64,000 nt of DNA from Sporosarcina pasteurii (GTDB taxonomy: Bacteria; Bacillota; Bacilli; Bacillales_A; Planococcaceae). The notes below the pieces were generated by a model. The model was given only the letters and a program-made list of their open reading frames with translations, did not search any database and had not been told where the DNA came from. The stretch's first letter is position 1. Every line of letters begins with the position of its first letter. This document shows, one piece after another, positions 1-14,058 of the stretch. Location of the stretch: the NCBI RefSeq assembly GCF_041295575.1, contig NZ_CP160452.1:2852001-2916000 (forward strand). The letters run 5' to 3'. The position numbers and the translations under genes are program-made.

Positions 1-4590
<4,590 letters not shown>

Positions 4591-4698
4591 GAGAAATTCG
4601 ATTAGCTCGATTTCTTTGCTGGCATCATTAAGATGTCCAATTTTGAATCCGAAGATTCACTCCCTACAAACCAACAAGTTGATTTGTAGTTGTTATAT

Positions 4699-4730
4699 CT
4701 TGACGTTTTGCTGTTCAGTTTTCAAGGTTC
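4699..4730 (-). other. pre-16S processing stem, leader side
   Basis: The leader sequence pairs almost completely with 2965-2995 in the spacer, so the 16S precursor would be enclosed in a long double-stranded stalk of the kind cut by RNase III. It includes the CCTTGAAAACTGAA motif typical of Bacillus rRNA leaders. Confidence 0.75.
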
Positions 4731-4795
4731 ATATTATAGAAGAAACTTTTGCAAGCCCCTCTGGCAACTTCGTTAAATTCCGAAGCAACTTTTAT

Positions 4796-4825
4796 ATCAT
4801 ACCACACCTCGAAACATCATGTCAA
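4796..4825 (-). promoter_or_regulatory. rrn promoter, proximal
   Basis: On the minus strand: -35 TTGACA (4820-4825), an 18-base spacer, and -10 TATGAT (4796-4801). It is the closest of three tandem sigma-A promoters to 16S. Confidence 0.7.
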
Positions 4826-4911
4826 CAACTTTTTTAAAGTTTCTTTTTTCGTTGTTTCAGACATTCGAATTGGTGAAGTTGATAACCACGCCACTCTTTA
4901 GCGTGCTTCTT

Positions 4912-4940
4912 ATTATAGCAGACGCCCCATCAGTCGTCAA
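4912..4940 (-). promoter_or_regulatory. rrn promoter, middle
   Basis: On the minus strand: -35 TTGACG (4935-4940), a 17-base spacer, and a perfect -10 TATAAT (4912-4917). It is the best match to consensus of the three. Confidence 0.8.
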
Positions 4941-5004
4941 CAACTTTCTAGAACTTTTTTATCTCAAGTTGTTTGATTACGTCGGTTTCGTTTGCCGGAT
5001 ATTT

Positions 5005-5033
5005 AATATACCGCACCTAAAAGATAATGTCAA
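5005..5033 (-). promoter_or_regulatory. rrn promoter, distal
   Basis: On the minus strand: -35 TTGACA (5028-5033), a 17-base spacer, and -10 TATATT (5005-5010). The remaining bases of the 4591-5265 gap hold no gene. Confidence 0.75.
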
Positions 5034-5265
5034 CACTTTTGTTGAACTTTGTCGAAAGCTTTATTAAATAGCGCAAAGGGTTGGATGAACTCTTCTTTAT
5101 ATACCGCGTTCTTAATGTTTAATTCATCTGAACGAAAACACCTATTATCCGGCCTATTTTTACGATCTATTTTGCATTCCTTCATTATATAGTAATTAGA
5201 ATGCCATTATCATTATTCTAAGGAACCTATCCACCTTACATCCACATTCATTTAATAGAACATTA

Positions 5266-5294
5266 AAAGCCACTCGATTTAACCGAGTGGCTTT
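5266..5294 (-). terminator. intrinsic terminator of pbuG
   Basis: An 11-bp stem (AAAGCCACTCG/CGAGTGGCTTT) with a 7-base loop is followed by a T tract on the minus strand, 17 bases after the pbuG stop. Confidence 0.85.
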
Positions 5295-5310
5295 AGTATT
5301 CCTAATGACA

Positions 5311-6645
5311 TTACTTAAGAAATATAAAGTAGAGAATAAAAATAACCCATAATCCATACATAATCGGATGAACTTCTTTTCTTCTTCCGCTTAGAATCAT
5401 TGTGATTGGATAGAAGATAAATCCAATTGCAATACCTGTCGCGATACTATAGCTAAGTGGCATACTAATAATCGTGAAAAATGCTGGAACCGCAATCTCG
5501 AAATTTTTCCATTCAATATTTCCTAATGAAGAAACCATTAGCACACCGACAATAATTAATGCTGGCGCGGTTACTTCGCTTGTCACGACCATTAACAATG
5601 GCGAGAAAAAGAGTGCGAGTAAAAAGAGACAGCCCGTTACTACCGATGCGAATCCAGTTCTCGCTCCCGCAGCTACACCTGAAGATGATTCAATATAAGA
5701 TGTCGTTGTCGATGTTCCAAAAACAGCACCGGTCACAGTAGCAAGTGAATCGGAAAGCAATGCCTTTCCAGCACGTGGCAATTTATCATTTTTCATAAGA
5801 CCTGCTTGATTTGCAACTGCAACCAGTGTACCTGCTGTATCAAAGAAGTCTACAAATAGAAAGGTAATGACAATGACTAAGAACTGAGCTGTAAATAGTG
5901 AAGCTGGGTCTTGGAAAATTGCATCGAATGCAACGCCGAATGTTGGCGCTACGCTTGGTATTCCAGAGACAACCTTTTCTGGTAAACCGATAAGTCCTAC
6001 AATCATTCCTAATACCGTCGTTGCAATCATTCCATAAAAAATTGCACCATTAATTTTTCGAACCATCATAATTACTGTAATCACAAGTCCAAAAATAGCT
6101 AATAAAGTAGATCCCTGAGTTAAGTCACCAAGTGCGACTAGTGTATTCGGGTCCCCTACAATAATGTTTGCATTTTGAAACCCTAAAAACGTAATAAACA
6201 AACCAATCCCTGCACCTACCGCATATTTAAGTTGTGCTGGAATGGCATTAATAATCGTTTCGCGTAAACCTGTTAAAGATAATACGATAAAAATAAGTCC
6301 TGAAAAAAGAACACCTGTTAAAGCTGTTGGCCATGGCACACCATACCCTAACACAACAGTGAATGCGAAAAATGCGTTTAATCCCATACCTGGTGCCAAT
6401 GCAATTGGGTATCTAGCGATAAATCCCATAAACAAGGAACCTACTGCTGCTGCTAATGCTGTTGCAACGAATACCGCTCCTTTATCCATCCGCATTGCGT
6501 CCGGAATACCTTCCACGCCATCTAATGACAACATGAGTGGGTTAACGATTAAAATATAGGCCATCGCCAAAAAGGTTGTGAGCCCACCGATGATTTCTCT
6601 ACGATAATTTGTACCTAACTCTTCAAATTGAAAATACTTTCTCAT
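5311..6645 (-). CDS. pbuG: guanine/hypoxanthine permease, NCS2 family
   Basis: This is a 444-residue polytopic membrane protein of the AzgA-like NCS2 branch that imports hypoxanthine and guanine. Visible family features are the N-terminal GLTTFLAMAYI segment, APGMGLNAFFAF near residue 85, and DFFDTAGTLVAVA near residue 265. The length matches Bacillus PbuG (about 440). It lies downstream of guaA with a guanine riboswitch and terminator in its leader, the same arrangement as B. subtilis guaA-pbuG. Expression should therefore fall when guanine is abundant. Substrate preference within the family is inferred from synteny and the riboswitch. Confidence 0.92.
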   Translation of the reverse strand: MRKYFQFEELGTNYRREIIGGLTTFLAMAYILIVNPLMLSLDGVEGIPDAMRMDKGAVFVATALAAAVGSLFMGFIARYPIALAPGMGLNAFFAFTVVLGYGVPWPTALTGVLFSGLIFIVLSLTGLRETIINAIPAQLKYAVGAGIGLFITFLGFQNANIIVGDPNTLVALGDLTQGSTLLAIFGLVITVIMMVRKINGAIFYGMIATTVLGMIVGLIGLPEKVVSGIPSVAPTFGVAFDAIFQDPASLFTAQFLVIVITFLFVDFFDTAGTLVAVANQAGLMKNDKLPRAGKALLSDSLATVTGAVFGTSTTTSYIESSSGVAAGARTGFASVVTGCLFLLALFFSPLLMVVTSEVTAPALIIVGVLMVSSLGNIEWKNFEIAVPAFFTIISMPLSYSIATGIAIGFIFYPITMILSGRRKEVHPIMYGLWVIFILYFIFLK

Positions 6646-6770
6646 AAGTTTACTTCCTTTTATTAGTTATTTTACAAAGAATGAATACGTCGAACATGAG
6701 ATTAGGTAGACTGATGTCTATGTTTGGTTACTTAATGAAAAGCCTTCCCGTCTTTCAGCCCAACAAAACA

Positions 6771-6802
6771 AAAAAAGAGCATATAGCTTTGTCGCCATAT
6801 GC
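6771..6802 (-). terminator. leader terminator of the pbuG riboswitch
   Basis: On the minus strand, a 9-bp stem (GCATATGGC/GCTATATGC, one G-U pair) is followed by TCTTTTTTT. It lies between the aptamer and the pbuG ribosome binding site, so it is the likely expression platform. A second hairpin (about 6812-6842) precedes it. Confidence 0.75.
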
Positions 6803-6918
6803 CCCCACTTCAAAGTAGAAAGGAAGGTCCCCTTCTACTTCGATTACAGATCAGTATTAAAATCAAATTCCGATTGATTTTTACCCGCCTATATATAATA
6901 GGCGGCAAACACTTTTCA

Positions 6919-6985
6919 TGCGTAGTCAGAACATTTAAGGTGTTCCGGTAGAAACGTCCAGGCCATATTCCCGGATATATACGAC
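6919..6985 (-). promoter_or_regulatory. guanine-sensing purine riboswitch (G-box)
   Basis: The minus strand carries the purine aptamer core: P2 CCGGG/CCTGG enclosing AATATGG, junction GTTTCTACC, L3-type CCTTAAATGT, and GACTACG closing P1 with CGTA at 6980-6983. The nucleotide equivalent to position 74 is C (GA-C-TA), which specifies guanine rather than adenine. A strong CCGCCTAT/ATAGGCGG hairpin (6885-6905) follows before the terminator at 6771-6802. The aptamer begins 14 bases after the guaA stop. Confidence 0.93.
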
Positions 6986-6998
6986 TCCATATTCACTT

Positions 6999-8552
6999 TT
7001 ATTCCCACTCAATTGTGGATGGTGGCTTGCTCGTCACATCAAAGAGTACACGGTTAACGTTTTGTACTTCAGTAGTAATTCGAGCACTGATTTTCTCGAG
7101 CACATCCCATGGGATTTTCGCCCAGTCGGATGTTACACCATCAACAGACGTCACCGCACGAATCCCGATTGCATAATCGTATGTTCTTTGGTCGTTTTTC
7201 ACACCAACACTTTGAATGTTCGGTAACACGGTGAAATATTGCCAAATATCACGATCTAGACCTGCATTTTTAATTTCTTCACGTAAAATTGCGTCGGATT
7301 CACGAACCATTTCTAGCTTTTCTCTCGTAACTTCTCCAAGTACACGAATACCTAGTCCCGGTCCTGGGAAAGGTTGACGCCAAACAATTTCGTCAGATAA
7401 ACCTAATTCTGTTCCTAGCGCACGAACTTCGTCTTTGAATAAAGCTTCTAGTGGTTCAATTAATTCAAATTCCATATCTTCTGGAAGTCCGCCGACGTTG
7501 TGATGCGATTTAATCGTTTGAGCTGTTAATGTTCCACTTTCAAGAATGTCTGTGTAAAGTGTTCCTTGTGCTAAAAAGTCAATGCCTTCTAGTTTTGCAG
7601 CTTCATCGTCAAACACGTAAATGAACTCATTCCCGATAATTTTACGTTTCTCTTCTGGATCAGAAACACCTTCCAGCTTATTTAAGAAACGATCTTGTGC
7701 ATCGATTTTGATAAAGTTCATGTTAAACTTCTCAGCAAATGTTTTAACAACACTTTCCGCTTCACCTTTTCGAAGAAGTCCATGGTCAACAAACATACAT
7801 GTTAACTGGTCACCAATTGCACGGTGAATTAACGCAGCCACTACTGAAGAATCTACCCCACCACTTAGCGCACATAGAACTTTCTTGTCGCCGACTGTAG
7901 CACGGATCTTTTCAATTTCGATTTCAGCAAAACTAGCCATCGTCCATTCATTTTCCACTCCACACACTTCATAAATAAAGTGTTTCAAGAAGTCGCGGCC
8001 ATTTACAGATTGCTCAACCTCTGGATGGTACATAATGCCATACACTTGACGGGCATCGTCACCGAATGCAACGATTTCATTTTCCTCTGTTGTCGCAAGT
8101 GAATCGAATCCTTCAGGTATATCAGTAATTGTATCACCAACACTTTGCCACACTGTTTGCTTTTCAGCTTGTCCCTGGAACAGTTTACGCGAAGCGTCGA
8201 TTGTGACTACCGACTCCTTATATGAACGGTCCGGGGAGTATTCTATCGTCCCACCAAAATGATTCACAATTAATTGTGTACCATAACAAATGCCCAATAA
8301 CGGAATGCCTGACGTCAAAATGTTCGGGTCGATGCCGTAAGCATCTTCTCCATTGACTGACAGTGGTCCTCCTGACAAAATAATGCCAGTCGCGTTCATC
8401 TGCTTTAGTTCTTCGGCCGTTATCGTATGTGGATGAAGTTCACTATACACACCAAGTTTACGAATCGTTCTTGTAAGAAGTTGGTTGTACGTACTTCCAT
8501 AATCAATAATGACAATCTTCTCTTGTTCAATTAATAAAGGAGCGGTTGACAC
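6999..8552 (-). CDS. guaA: GMP synthase (glutamine-hydrolysing)
   Basis: It converts XMP, ATP and glutamine to GMP in the cytosol. The 517-residue protein has a class I glutamine amidotransferase domain (Cys89 in GICYG, His176 and Glu178 in YHPEV), an ATP-pyrophosphatase P-loop SGGVDSS at 230-236, and the C-terminal dimerisation domain ending in [10 protein letters not shown] chose the GTG at 8552 because GAGGTGG lies five bases upstream; a GTG at 8561 overlaps that site. The amidotransferase half is more diverged than the synthetase half: DYGSTYNQ replaces the usual DFGSQY, and QSVGD (136-140) stands where Bacillus has MSHGD. pbuG follows. Confidence 0.96.
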   Translation of the reverse strand: MSTAPLLIEQEKIVIIDYGSTYNQLLTRTIRKLGVYSELHPHTITAEELKQMNATGIILSGGPLSVNGEDAYGIDPNILTSGIPLLGICYGTQLIVNHFGGTIEYSPDRSYKESVVTIDASRKLFQGQAEKQTVWQSVGDTITDIPEGFDSLATTEENEIVAFGDDARQVYGIMYHPEVEQSVNGRDFLKHFIYEVCGVENEWTMASFAEIEIEKIRATVGDKKVLCALSGGVDSSVVAALIHRAIGDQLTCMFVDHGLLRKGEAESVVKTFAEKFNMNFIKIDAQDRFLNKLEGVSDPEEKRKIIGNEFIYVFDDEAAKLEGIDFLAQGTLYTDILESGTLTAQTIKSHHNVGGLPEDMEFELIEPLEALFKDEVRALGTELGLSDEIVWRQPFPGPGLGIRVLGEVTREKLEMVRESDAILREEIKNAGLDRDIWQYFTVLPNIQSVGVKNDQRTYDYAIGIRAVTSVDGVTSDWAKIPWDVLEKISARITTEVQNVNRVLFDVTSKPPSTIEWE

Positions 8553-8700
8553 AAATCCCACCTCATTCTATTTTTGCTTGAATCATTAACAGTCAATGCT
8601 GTTTCCACATCGTTGTCCAGCTTCAGCATTTCTCATGTTGAATAGGATTGTAATTCAAGCAATTCTTATTGTTTAATTTTACTGCTAACAAAACAGAAAA

Positions 8701-10896
8701 TCAATCAGAAGTCCTAAAGACTAAATCTTCCCACATCTCCTGTAAACGTTGCCAATCTTGACTTTCCTTTGTTTCACCGTAAATTCTTTTTTCATATGCA
8801 GTTGTCAATTTTTGCATTTGACTGCCACCAAAGTGGTGATCCACTCTTGCGGCATACGTCGACAACGTTTCACCTGGTTCTCGTTTTAATCCAAACCGAT
8901 CGAGTTGCTTTAATAAACTGTGGTATTGCTTAGCATATGAATCCCAGTTTCCATCCTTAGACCGATACAGCGGAATGATGATTTTGAGCATCCAACGTCT
9001 TCTGCGCGTATACAGATACCATCCAAGAATCAATAGTATGGCTGCACCTAGCAGCATCCGCCGAACATTGTCTTTGATCCATTCATTGATTGCGATTGAC
9101 ACTTTACGATCGTTTGCATTTCTCTTTTCCTGCGCTTCTTTCTCTTTAATTTCACGTTCAAGTTCTTCCCGCTTTTGTTCGGGCATTTCCCGAACTTCAG
9201 GATCATCCAAGTTCAGCTCGATGTCATAGTCTATGTCCGATACGCCACTAAATCCAATCGTTGGTTCAAAAGGGACCCATCCTACACCCGGCATATACGC
9301 CTCAACCCAGGAATGCGCTTCATTATTGGAGACACGATAAACACGTTCTCCCTCATCGTTTCGAGAAGCTTCCCCTGGTGCAAACCCCTTTACCCACCTA
9401 GCAGGAATGTCCAACGTTCGAAGCAGAATAACCATAGAGGATGAAAAATTATCACAATATCCTCTTTTCGTATCAAATAAAAATTGGTCTACGTAATCTT
9501 CTTCTTCACTCGGCACGGCGACGTTTTTCTGGTCGTAAACAAAGCCGCTTTTTCCAAAATAACGTTCCACTGCTTTCGCCTTATCATAAACGCTTTCACT
9601 CGATTCTGTAATCGATTCCGCAAGTTCACGAACTCTGTCCGGCAATCCGTCTGGGAGTTGTAAATACGCTGCAAACTCATTTGTCTTTGGCAACGCACTA
9701 ATTTTAGTATCTCGCAATTCCTTCAAACTATATGACTGCCCTATAAATTCATTATCGTATTGATCAAGGTTCCCGCTTTCACCTTCAATTTCCGTTCGGT
9801 ATTTACTAGCCTCGACATCGTGAATAATTGTCACATCTCGGTCTGTGTGGACTGCCGTCATCCCATACGGATAAATAATAAACGGAAACTTTTCAACCAT
9901 GTTCATTTTTGCAAATTTAGGTTCAGATGCCTCTGTTTGTTGTCGGGACATTCCATCCGCCATATTAGAACCAGAGGTGAAATTTGTTGGCGGCGTTTTA
10001 ACAATAGATTGTTCCCATCCTTTTGACGTATATGTGTCTTTTGTTTCTACTTTCCAATATTGTTTATTCGCAACAGTTGCTTCAAAAACGAGCGAGTTAT
10101 CCGGCAAAAAGGGACCGCCGAGTTGTGAATCATTCGGATCATAACCGCTTTTAGATACGGTTATCGGCCCATCTTCCCCACCTTCGGCCATCGATTTAAT
10201 AAAAGGGACGGGATCTGCCCATACCGGCGCGAACTTCGGTGAAAATATCATCAAAACCCCACTCATAATCAGTACAAATACGAGTGGAATAGAAACCAGC
10301 GTAATCTGCCGAAGTGAGATAAACGCTTGGTATTTGGCAGAGATTCTGGAAATCGAAAGAATACCAAGTAACAATAAACCAACGACCATAATCATAAAGA
10401 TGGAACTTTCCGCGGAATACGTGGTAAATGTATCTACCGTCGCGATAAAAGCAACCGTAATCACATAAAATAGAAAGATACTTCTTTTTACTTCTAACCA
10501 ATAACGAACCAAATACGTCATCATCCAAAGCAATAGGAAAAACAAGATCGTTCTTAATGTGTTGGATAGTTCTCCCCACTCCCCACTAATGATTAATGGA
10601 ATATTGGACATCATATCTTCAAAAACTAATGGAATCGTTTTTACTGGTATTGTGATTGTGCCTATGTAAATGTATTGAACAGCCCACAAAACATAAATCG
10701 TTTTTATTGGAATCGATAACCACCATCTTGCCTTCAAGAGTGCTAAGATAAAGGCGATGCCTATGAAAATTAAAAAAAGCGACAAGTAGCCAGTTTCAGT
10801 GAGTTCCATTACCGGCAACAACCATTCTCTTAATAAAATAAAGACCAAAAAATAAAGAAAAGTGAGCAGCCATTTATTCATCTGAATTTCTTTCAA
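8701..10896 (-). CDS. transglutaminase-like membrane protein (YebA/TgpA type)
   Basis: The 731-residue protein has about six N-terminal membrane segments (residues 8-225), an extracytoplasmic region with a transglutaminase core, another membrane segment near 615, and a cytoplasmic C-terminal DUF4129-like tail. The core shows Cys about 480 (GYCDNFSS), the His in NEAHSWVEAY, and FEPT where many homologues have DPT. The start is a TTG preceded by GAGGTGG; it overlaps the stop of the DUF58 gene by two bases. It is the last gene of a MoxR-DUF58-transglutaminase operon, a widespread trio whose cellular role is poorly defined. The order equals B. subtilis yeaC-yeaD-yebA. Confidence 0.88.
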   Translation of the reverse strand: MKEIQMNKWLLTFLYFLVFILLREWLLPVMELTETGYLSLFLIFIGIAFILALLKARWWLSIPIKTIYVLWAVQYIYIGTITIPVKTIPLVFEDMMSNIPLIISGEWGELSNTLRTILFFLLLWMMTYLVRYWLEVKRSIFLFYVITVAFIATVDTFTTYSAESSIFMIMVVGLLLLGILSISRISAKYQAFISLRQITLVSIPLVFVLIMSGVLMIFSPKFAPVWADPVPFIKSMAEGGEDGPITVSKSGYDPNDSQLGGPFLPDNSLVFEATVANKQYWKVETKDTYTSKGWEQSIVKTPPTNFTSGSNMADGMSRQQTEASEPKFAKMNMVEKFPFIIYPYGMTAVHTDRDVTIIHDVEASKYRTEIEGESGNLDQYDNEFIGQSYSLKELRDTKISALPKTNEFAAYLQLPDGLPDRVRELAESITESSESVYDKAKAVERYFGKSGFVYDQKNVAVPSEEEDYVDQFLFDTKRGYCDNFSSSMVILLRTLDIPARWVKGFAPGEASRNDEGERVYRVSNNEAHSWVEAYMPGVGWVPFEPTIGFSGVSDIDYDIELNLDDPEVREMPEQKREELEREIKEKEAQEKRNANDRKVSIAINEWIKDNVRRMLLGAAILLILGWYLYTRRRRWMLKIIIPLYRSKDGNWDSYAKQYHSLLKQLDRFGLKREPGETLSTYAARVDHHFGGSQMQKLTTAYEKRIYGETKESQDWQRLQEMWEDLVFRTSD

Positions 10897-12098
10897 GATT
10901 GTGCCACCTCACTAAACGCCTTGGAAAACTGTTGCCTGACTAGCGGATGAACAGTAACACCCTTCGACTCGGCATATTTTATTTCTTCTACTAGATTACC
11001 TGTAAACGAATCTTTATTTTTCATGACAACAAAACAGATAATGGTGCGTGTCCCCGTTACATTTGATAGAATTGCTTCAAGAAAATGCCAAGTTGGTCGC
11101 GCAGTAATGATGACGATACTGCCGCCGTTATCAAGTTCTTTTTTAAATTCCGTAGAGGGTATGAATTCATCTTGATTTACAGGTTGAATTTTTGCTAAAT
11201 AGGCTAGTGCCAGTCTAAATTGCTCTTCCGAATGCAATGCAGAAAAAGGCTCGTCCCGACCTATCGGTAATAAACGAATATTCGAGCGCTCTTTTATCGC
11301 TCCTTGCATAATCGATGCAGCAAACTCTATTTGTTCTTCGAATGTACTGGAAGCGCGATTGTCCAAAATGAGTGATAAATCTCGGGAACTTCGGTCGTCA
11401 AATTCTTTCGTCATTAAGGTTTGTGTTCTTGCGAAAGATTTCCAGTGTACCCATGAAACACGGTCACCAAATTGATAATCCCGAACACCCGTCACCATTG
11501 TTGTATCTTTTACAATATTGAAAGGAGAATTTACAAGTCCCCCGTCATATTGCGATTCAATAGGCATGTAATCGACGTCCATCGTTCGGGGATAAACTAA
11601 CACTGTATTTTTTGTCGATATCATAACAGTTTTTCGAATCCAACCAAAGAAATCAGTCACTTCCACCTGAATATGACGCGCGCTATGTTCTCCACGCGGC
11701 ATTTTGTCTATCGTATAATCCCATTCAAGTTGCTGTTTCCAGCCAAATACGAGCACTTTATTTACTCGTCCAATCGTTTTCTTCTTCCCTTCGTCCATCC
11801 ATTCATCACCTATGATGGTATATAGAAGTGGAAAAGGAAGTTTTCTTTTTATAAACACCTTCACCCTTAACTTTTCTCCATTTTGGAGATGTGTTACTTT
11901 TACGATACGTTTCACTTTGAAATTTGAAAGTGGATAGAGGAAGAGAAGAATTGAATAAATTGTAAACGGAAGAATTGCATAAAAGATTGTCCAACTGACA
12001 AGTCCCCCTTGAAACATCGCAAAAACAAAAGCGCCAACTAAAATAAGGAGCACAAATAATAATCGCCCTAAACTTGCGATAAATTTACGTAGCTTCAT
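10893..12098 (-). CDS. DUF58 domain protein (YeaD type)
   Basis: The 401-residue protein has two N-terminal hydrophobic segments (residues 8-55) and a C-terminal vWA-like DUF58 domain with the signature DYQFGDRVSWVHWKSFAR near residues 205-222. Its stop overlaps the start of the transglutaminase gene and its ATG overlaps the moxR stop, so the three are translationally coupled. DUF58 proteins act with MoxR ATPases. The substrate is not known. Confidence 0.88.
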   Translation of the reverse strand: MKLRKFIASLGRLLFVLLILVGAFVFAMFQGGLVSWTIFYAILPFTIYSILLFLYPLSNFKVKRIVKVTHLQNGEKLRVKVFIKRKLPFPLLYTIIGDEWMDEGKKKTIGRVNKVLVFGWKQQLEWDYTIDKMPRGEHSARHIQVEVTDFFGWIRKTVMISTKNTVLVYPRTMDVDYMPIESQYDGGLVNSPFNIVKDTTMVTGVRDYQFGDRVSWVHWKSFARTQTLMTKEFDDRSSRDLSLILDNRASSTFEEQIEFAASIMQGAIKERSNIRLLPIGRDEPFSALHSEEQFRLALAYLAKIQPVNQDEFIPSTEFKKELDNGGSIVIITARPTWHFLEAILSNVTGTRTIICFVVMKNKDSFTGNLVEEIKYAESKGVTVHPLVRQQFSKAFSEVAQS

Positions 12099-13045
12099 TA
12101 CAAAGAAACCCTATCAATGGGAACTGGTACTTTCGTTAAAATGCGTTCAATGATTTCTTCTGTTGTAACGCCTTCATACTTCGCTTCTGGTCGTAAAATC
12201 ATGCGATGACCAAAAACAAAAGGCACTAAATATTGAACATCGTCAGGAACGACATAATTTCTTCCACGCAAAATCGCATACGCCTGACAAGCTTTCATGA
12301 GTGCGACAGATCCCCTCGGACTCACCCCTAAATAAACGAATGAATGTTGTCGCGTTTCTGCTGCACAAGAAACGATGTACTCTTTTATCGCGTCGCTGAC
12401 AACAACTTTTTTAACCGCCTCTTGTAGTTCTCGCAATTTTTCTAATGAAATCACAGATGAAATTTTTTCAATCGGAACTTCTTTTTCAACACGTCTAAGC
12501 ACTTCAATCTCATCGCGTTTTTCCGGATAGCCCATTTCTAATTTAAATAAAAACCTATCCAGTTGCGCTTCCGGTAATGGATATGTTCCTTCGTATTCAA
12601 TTGGGTTTTGTGTGGCCATCACAAAAAATGGTTGTTTCAATTGAATTGTATTGCCGTCAATTGTGACAGAAGCCTCTTCTAACCCTTCCAACAATGCAGA
12701 CTGCGTTTTTGGCGATGTCCGGTTAATTTCATCAGCTAAAATAATATTCCCCATAATGGGCCCCGGTCTAAATTCAAATTCCATCGCTTTCGGATTGTAA
12801 ATCGAAACCCCTAACACGTCTGACGGTAATAAATCTGGCGTAAATTGGATTCGCTTAAAATCTGCACTAATCGATTTCGCTAACGCCCTCACCATCATTG
12901 TTTTCCCAACGCCAGGCACATCTTCGAGCAGAACATGTCCCCCCGCAAGAAGCGCAGTGATACTCAACTCTGCAATATTTCTTTTACCAATCATTACGCG
13001 ATCTATATTATTTAAGATTTTGGCAATCATCTCTTCATGTTTCAT
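12098..13045 (-). CDS. MoxR-family AAA+ ATPase (YeaC type)
   Basis: The 315-residue cytosolic ATPase has Walker A GVGKT at residues 45-49, Walker B ILADEIN near 102-108, sensor sequence MATQNPIEYEGTYPLPEAQLDRF, and the C-terminal lid region with SPRGS. It is thought to act as a chaperone-like remodeller for the vWA-type DUF58 partner encoded next. The start is supported by GGGGG five bases upstream. It is the first gene of the operon, with a promoter at 13103-13131. Confidence 0.92.
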   Translation of the reverse strand: MKHEEMIAKILNNIDRVMIGKRNIAELSITALLAGGHVLLEDVPGVGKTMMVRALAKSISADFKRIQFTPDLLPSDVLGVSIYNPKAMEFEFRPGPIMGNIILADEINRTSPKTQSALLEGLEEASVTIDGNTIQLKQPFFVMATQNPIEYEGTYPLPEAQLDRFLFKLEMGYPEKRDEIEVLRRVEKEVPIEKISSVISLEKLRELQEAVKKVVVSDAIKEYIVSCAAETRQHSFVYLGVSPRGSVALMKACQAYAILRGRNYVVPDDVQYLVPFVFGHRMILRPEAKYEGVTTEEIIERILTKVPVPIDRVSL

Positions 13046-13102
13046 AGTGTCCCCCTATCCCATTTAATCCACTTAAGTCCGAATATTAACAAAATCATCT
13101 TT

Positions 13103-13131
13103 ATCATACAGGATAACCGTTTTAGCGACAA
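13103..13131 (-). promoter_or_regulatory. sigma-A promoter of the moxR operon
   Basis: On the minus strand: -35 TTGTCG (13126-13131), a 17-base spacer, and -10 TATGAT (13103-13108). It lies 58 bases upstream of the moxR start. Confidence 0.55.
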
Positions 13132-13188
13132 CCTAGACAAAGAGACGGAATATGACGATGAATTATCGAGGTTCTTGAATTTAAAAAA

Positions 13189-13218
13189 CTATCCATTGAA
13201 TAAACATTCAATGGATAG
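13189..13218 (-). terminator. terminator of pncB-nadE
   Basis: A perfect 13-bp stem (CTATCCATTGAAT and its complement) with a 4-base loop is followed by TTTTTT on the minus strand, just after the nadE stop. Confidence 0.92.
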
Positions 13219-13230
13219 GTGGATTTGGGT

Positions 13231-14055
13231 TCATTTCCAAAAATCATCAAAAACTGTAATGGGCATATGTCTTTTATGCATGGAGCGAAGATAATGTTCT
13301 TCGAGTCGCGCTTGCGCTTCTTGTGGGATTTCTTTTCCTTCTAAGTAATCGTCGATATCATCGTAGCTGACGCCTAGTGCATCTTCGTCGGCGTATGCTG
13401 GCTTATCTTCTTCTAAATCGGCTGTCGGGATTTTTGTATAGAGATGCGGTGGACAGCCTAACGCTTTTAACAGCGCGGTGCCTTGCCTTTTATTCAAACG
13501 ATAAATTGGCATTAGATCTGCGCCGCCATCCCCGAATTTTGTGTAAAATCCAGTAATCGCCTCCGCCGCATGGTCACTTCCTAGCACGACACAGTGATGC
13601 ATTGCCGCAACTGAATATTGCGCCTTCATCCGTTCGCGTGCCTTTTCGTTTCCTTTTGCATAATCAGAGAGCGTGACGCCCGCTTCCGCAAGTGTCCGGG
13701 CACTTGCGTCAACGGCTTCTTTTATATTAATCGTATAAATCTTTGACGGACGAATAAAATCTAATGCGTCTTGACAGTCTTGTTCGTCAAATTGCGTGCC
13801 GTATGGAAGTCGTAGGGCAATAAATTGATAACGATTCCCTTCGTCTTCTTCATTCAACTCATCGACTGCTATTTGTGCGAGTTTCCCAACAAGCGTCGAG
13901 TCTTGGCCACCAGAAATGCCAAGGACAAAGCCATTTAAGAAAGAATTTTTTCTCGCATATGCTTTCATAAAATCAACGGACCCTCGAATTTCTGCTTGCA
14001 CGTCAATTTCTGGCTTCACTTTTAATTCTGCGATAATTCTCCCTTGCAATGTCAT
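13231..14055 (-). CDS. nadE: NAD synthetase, ammonia-dependent
   Basis: It performs the last step of NAD synthesis, amidating nicotinate adenine dinucleotide with ATP and ammonia. The 274 residues are a single synthetase domain without the N-terminal glutaminase domain, with the PP-loop SGGQDST at 48-54. [15 protein letters not shown] and the C-terminal HKRHMPI are typical of Bacillus NadE. AAGGAGAGG precedes the ATG. It follows pncB after a 3-base gap, so the two form a nicotinate salvage operon. Confidence 0.96.
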   Translation of the reverse strand: MTLQGRIIAELKVKPEIDVQAEIRGSVDFMKAYARKNSFLNGFVLGISGGQDSTLVGKLAQIAVDELNEEDEGNRYQFIALRLPYGTQFDEQDCQDALDFIRPSKIYTINIKEAVDASARTLAEAGVTLSDYAKGNEKARERMKAQYSVAAMHHCVVLGSDHAAEAITGFYTKFGDGGADLMPIYRLNKRQGTALLKALGCPPHLYTKIPTADLEEDKPAYADEDALGVSYDDIDDYLEGKEIPQEAQARLEEHYLRSMHKRHMPITVFDDFWK

Positions 14056-14058
14056 ATA

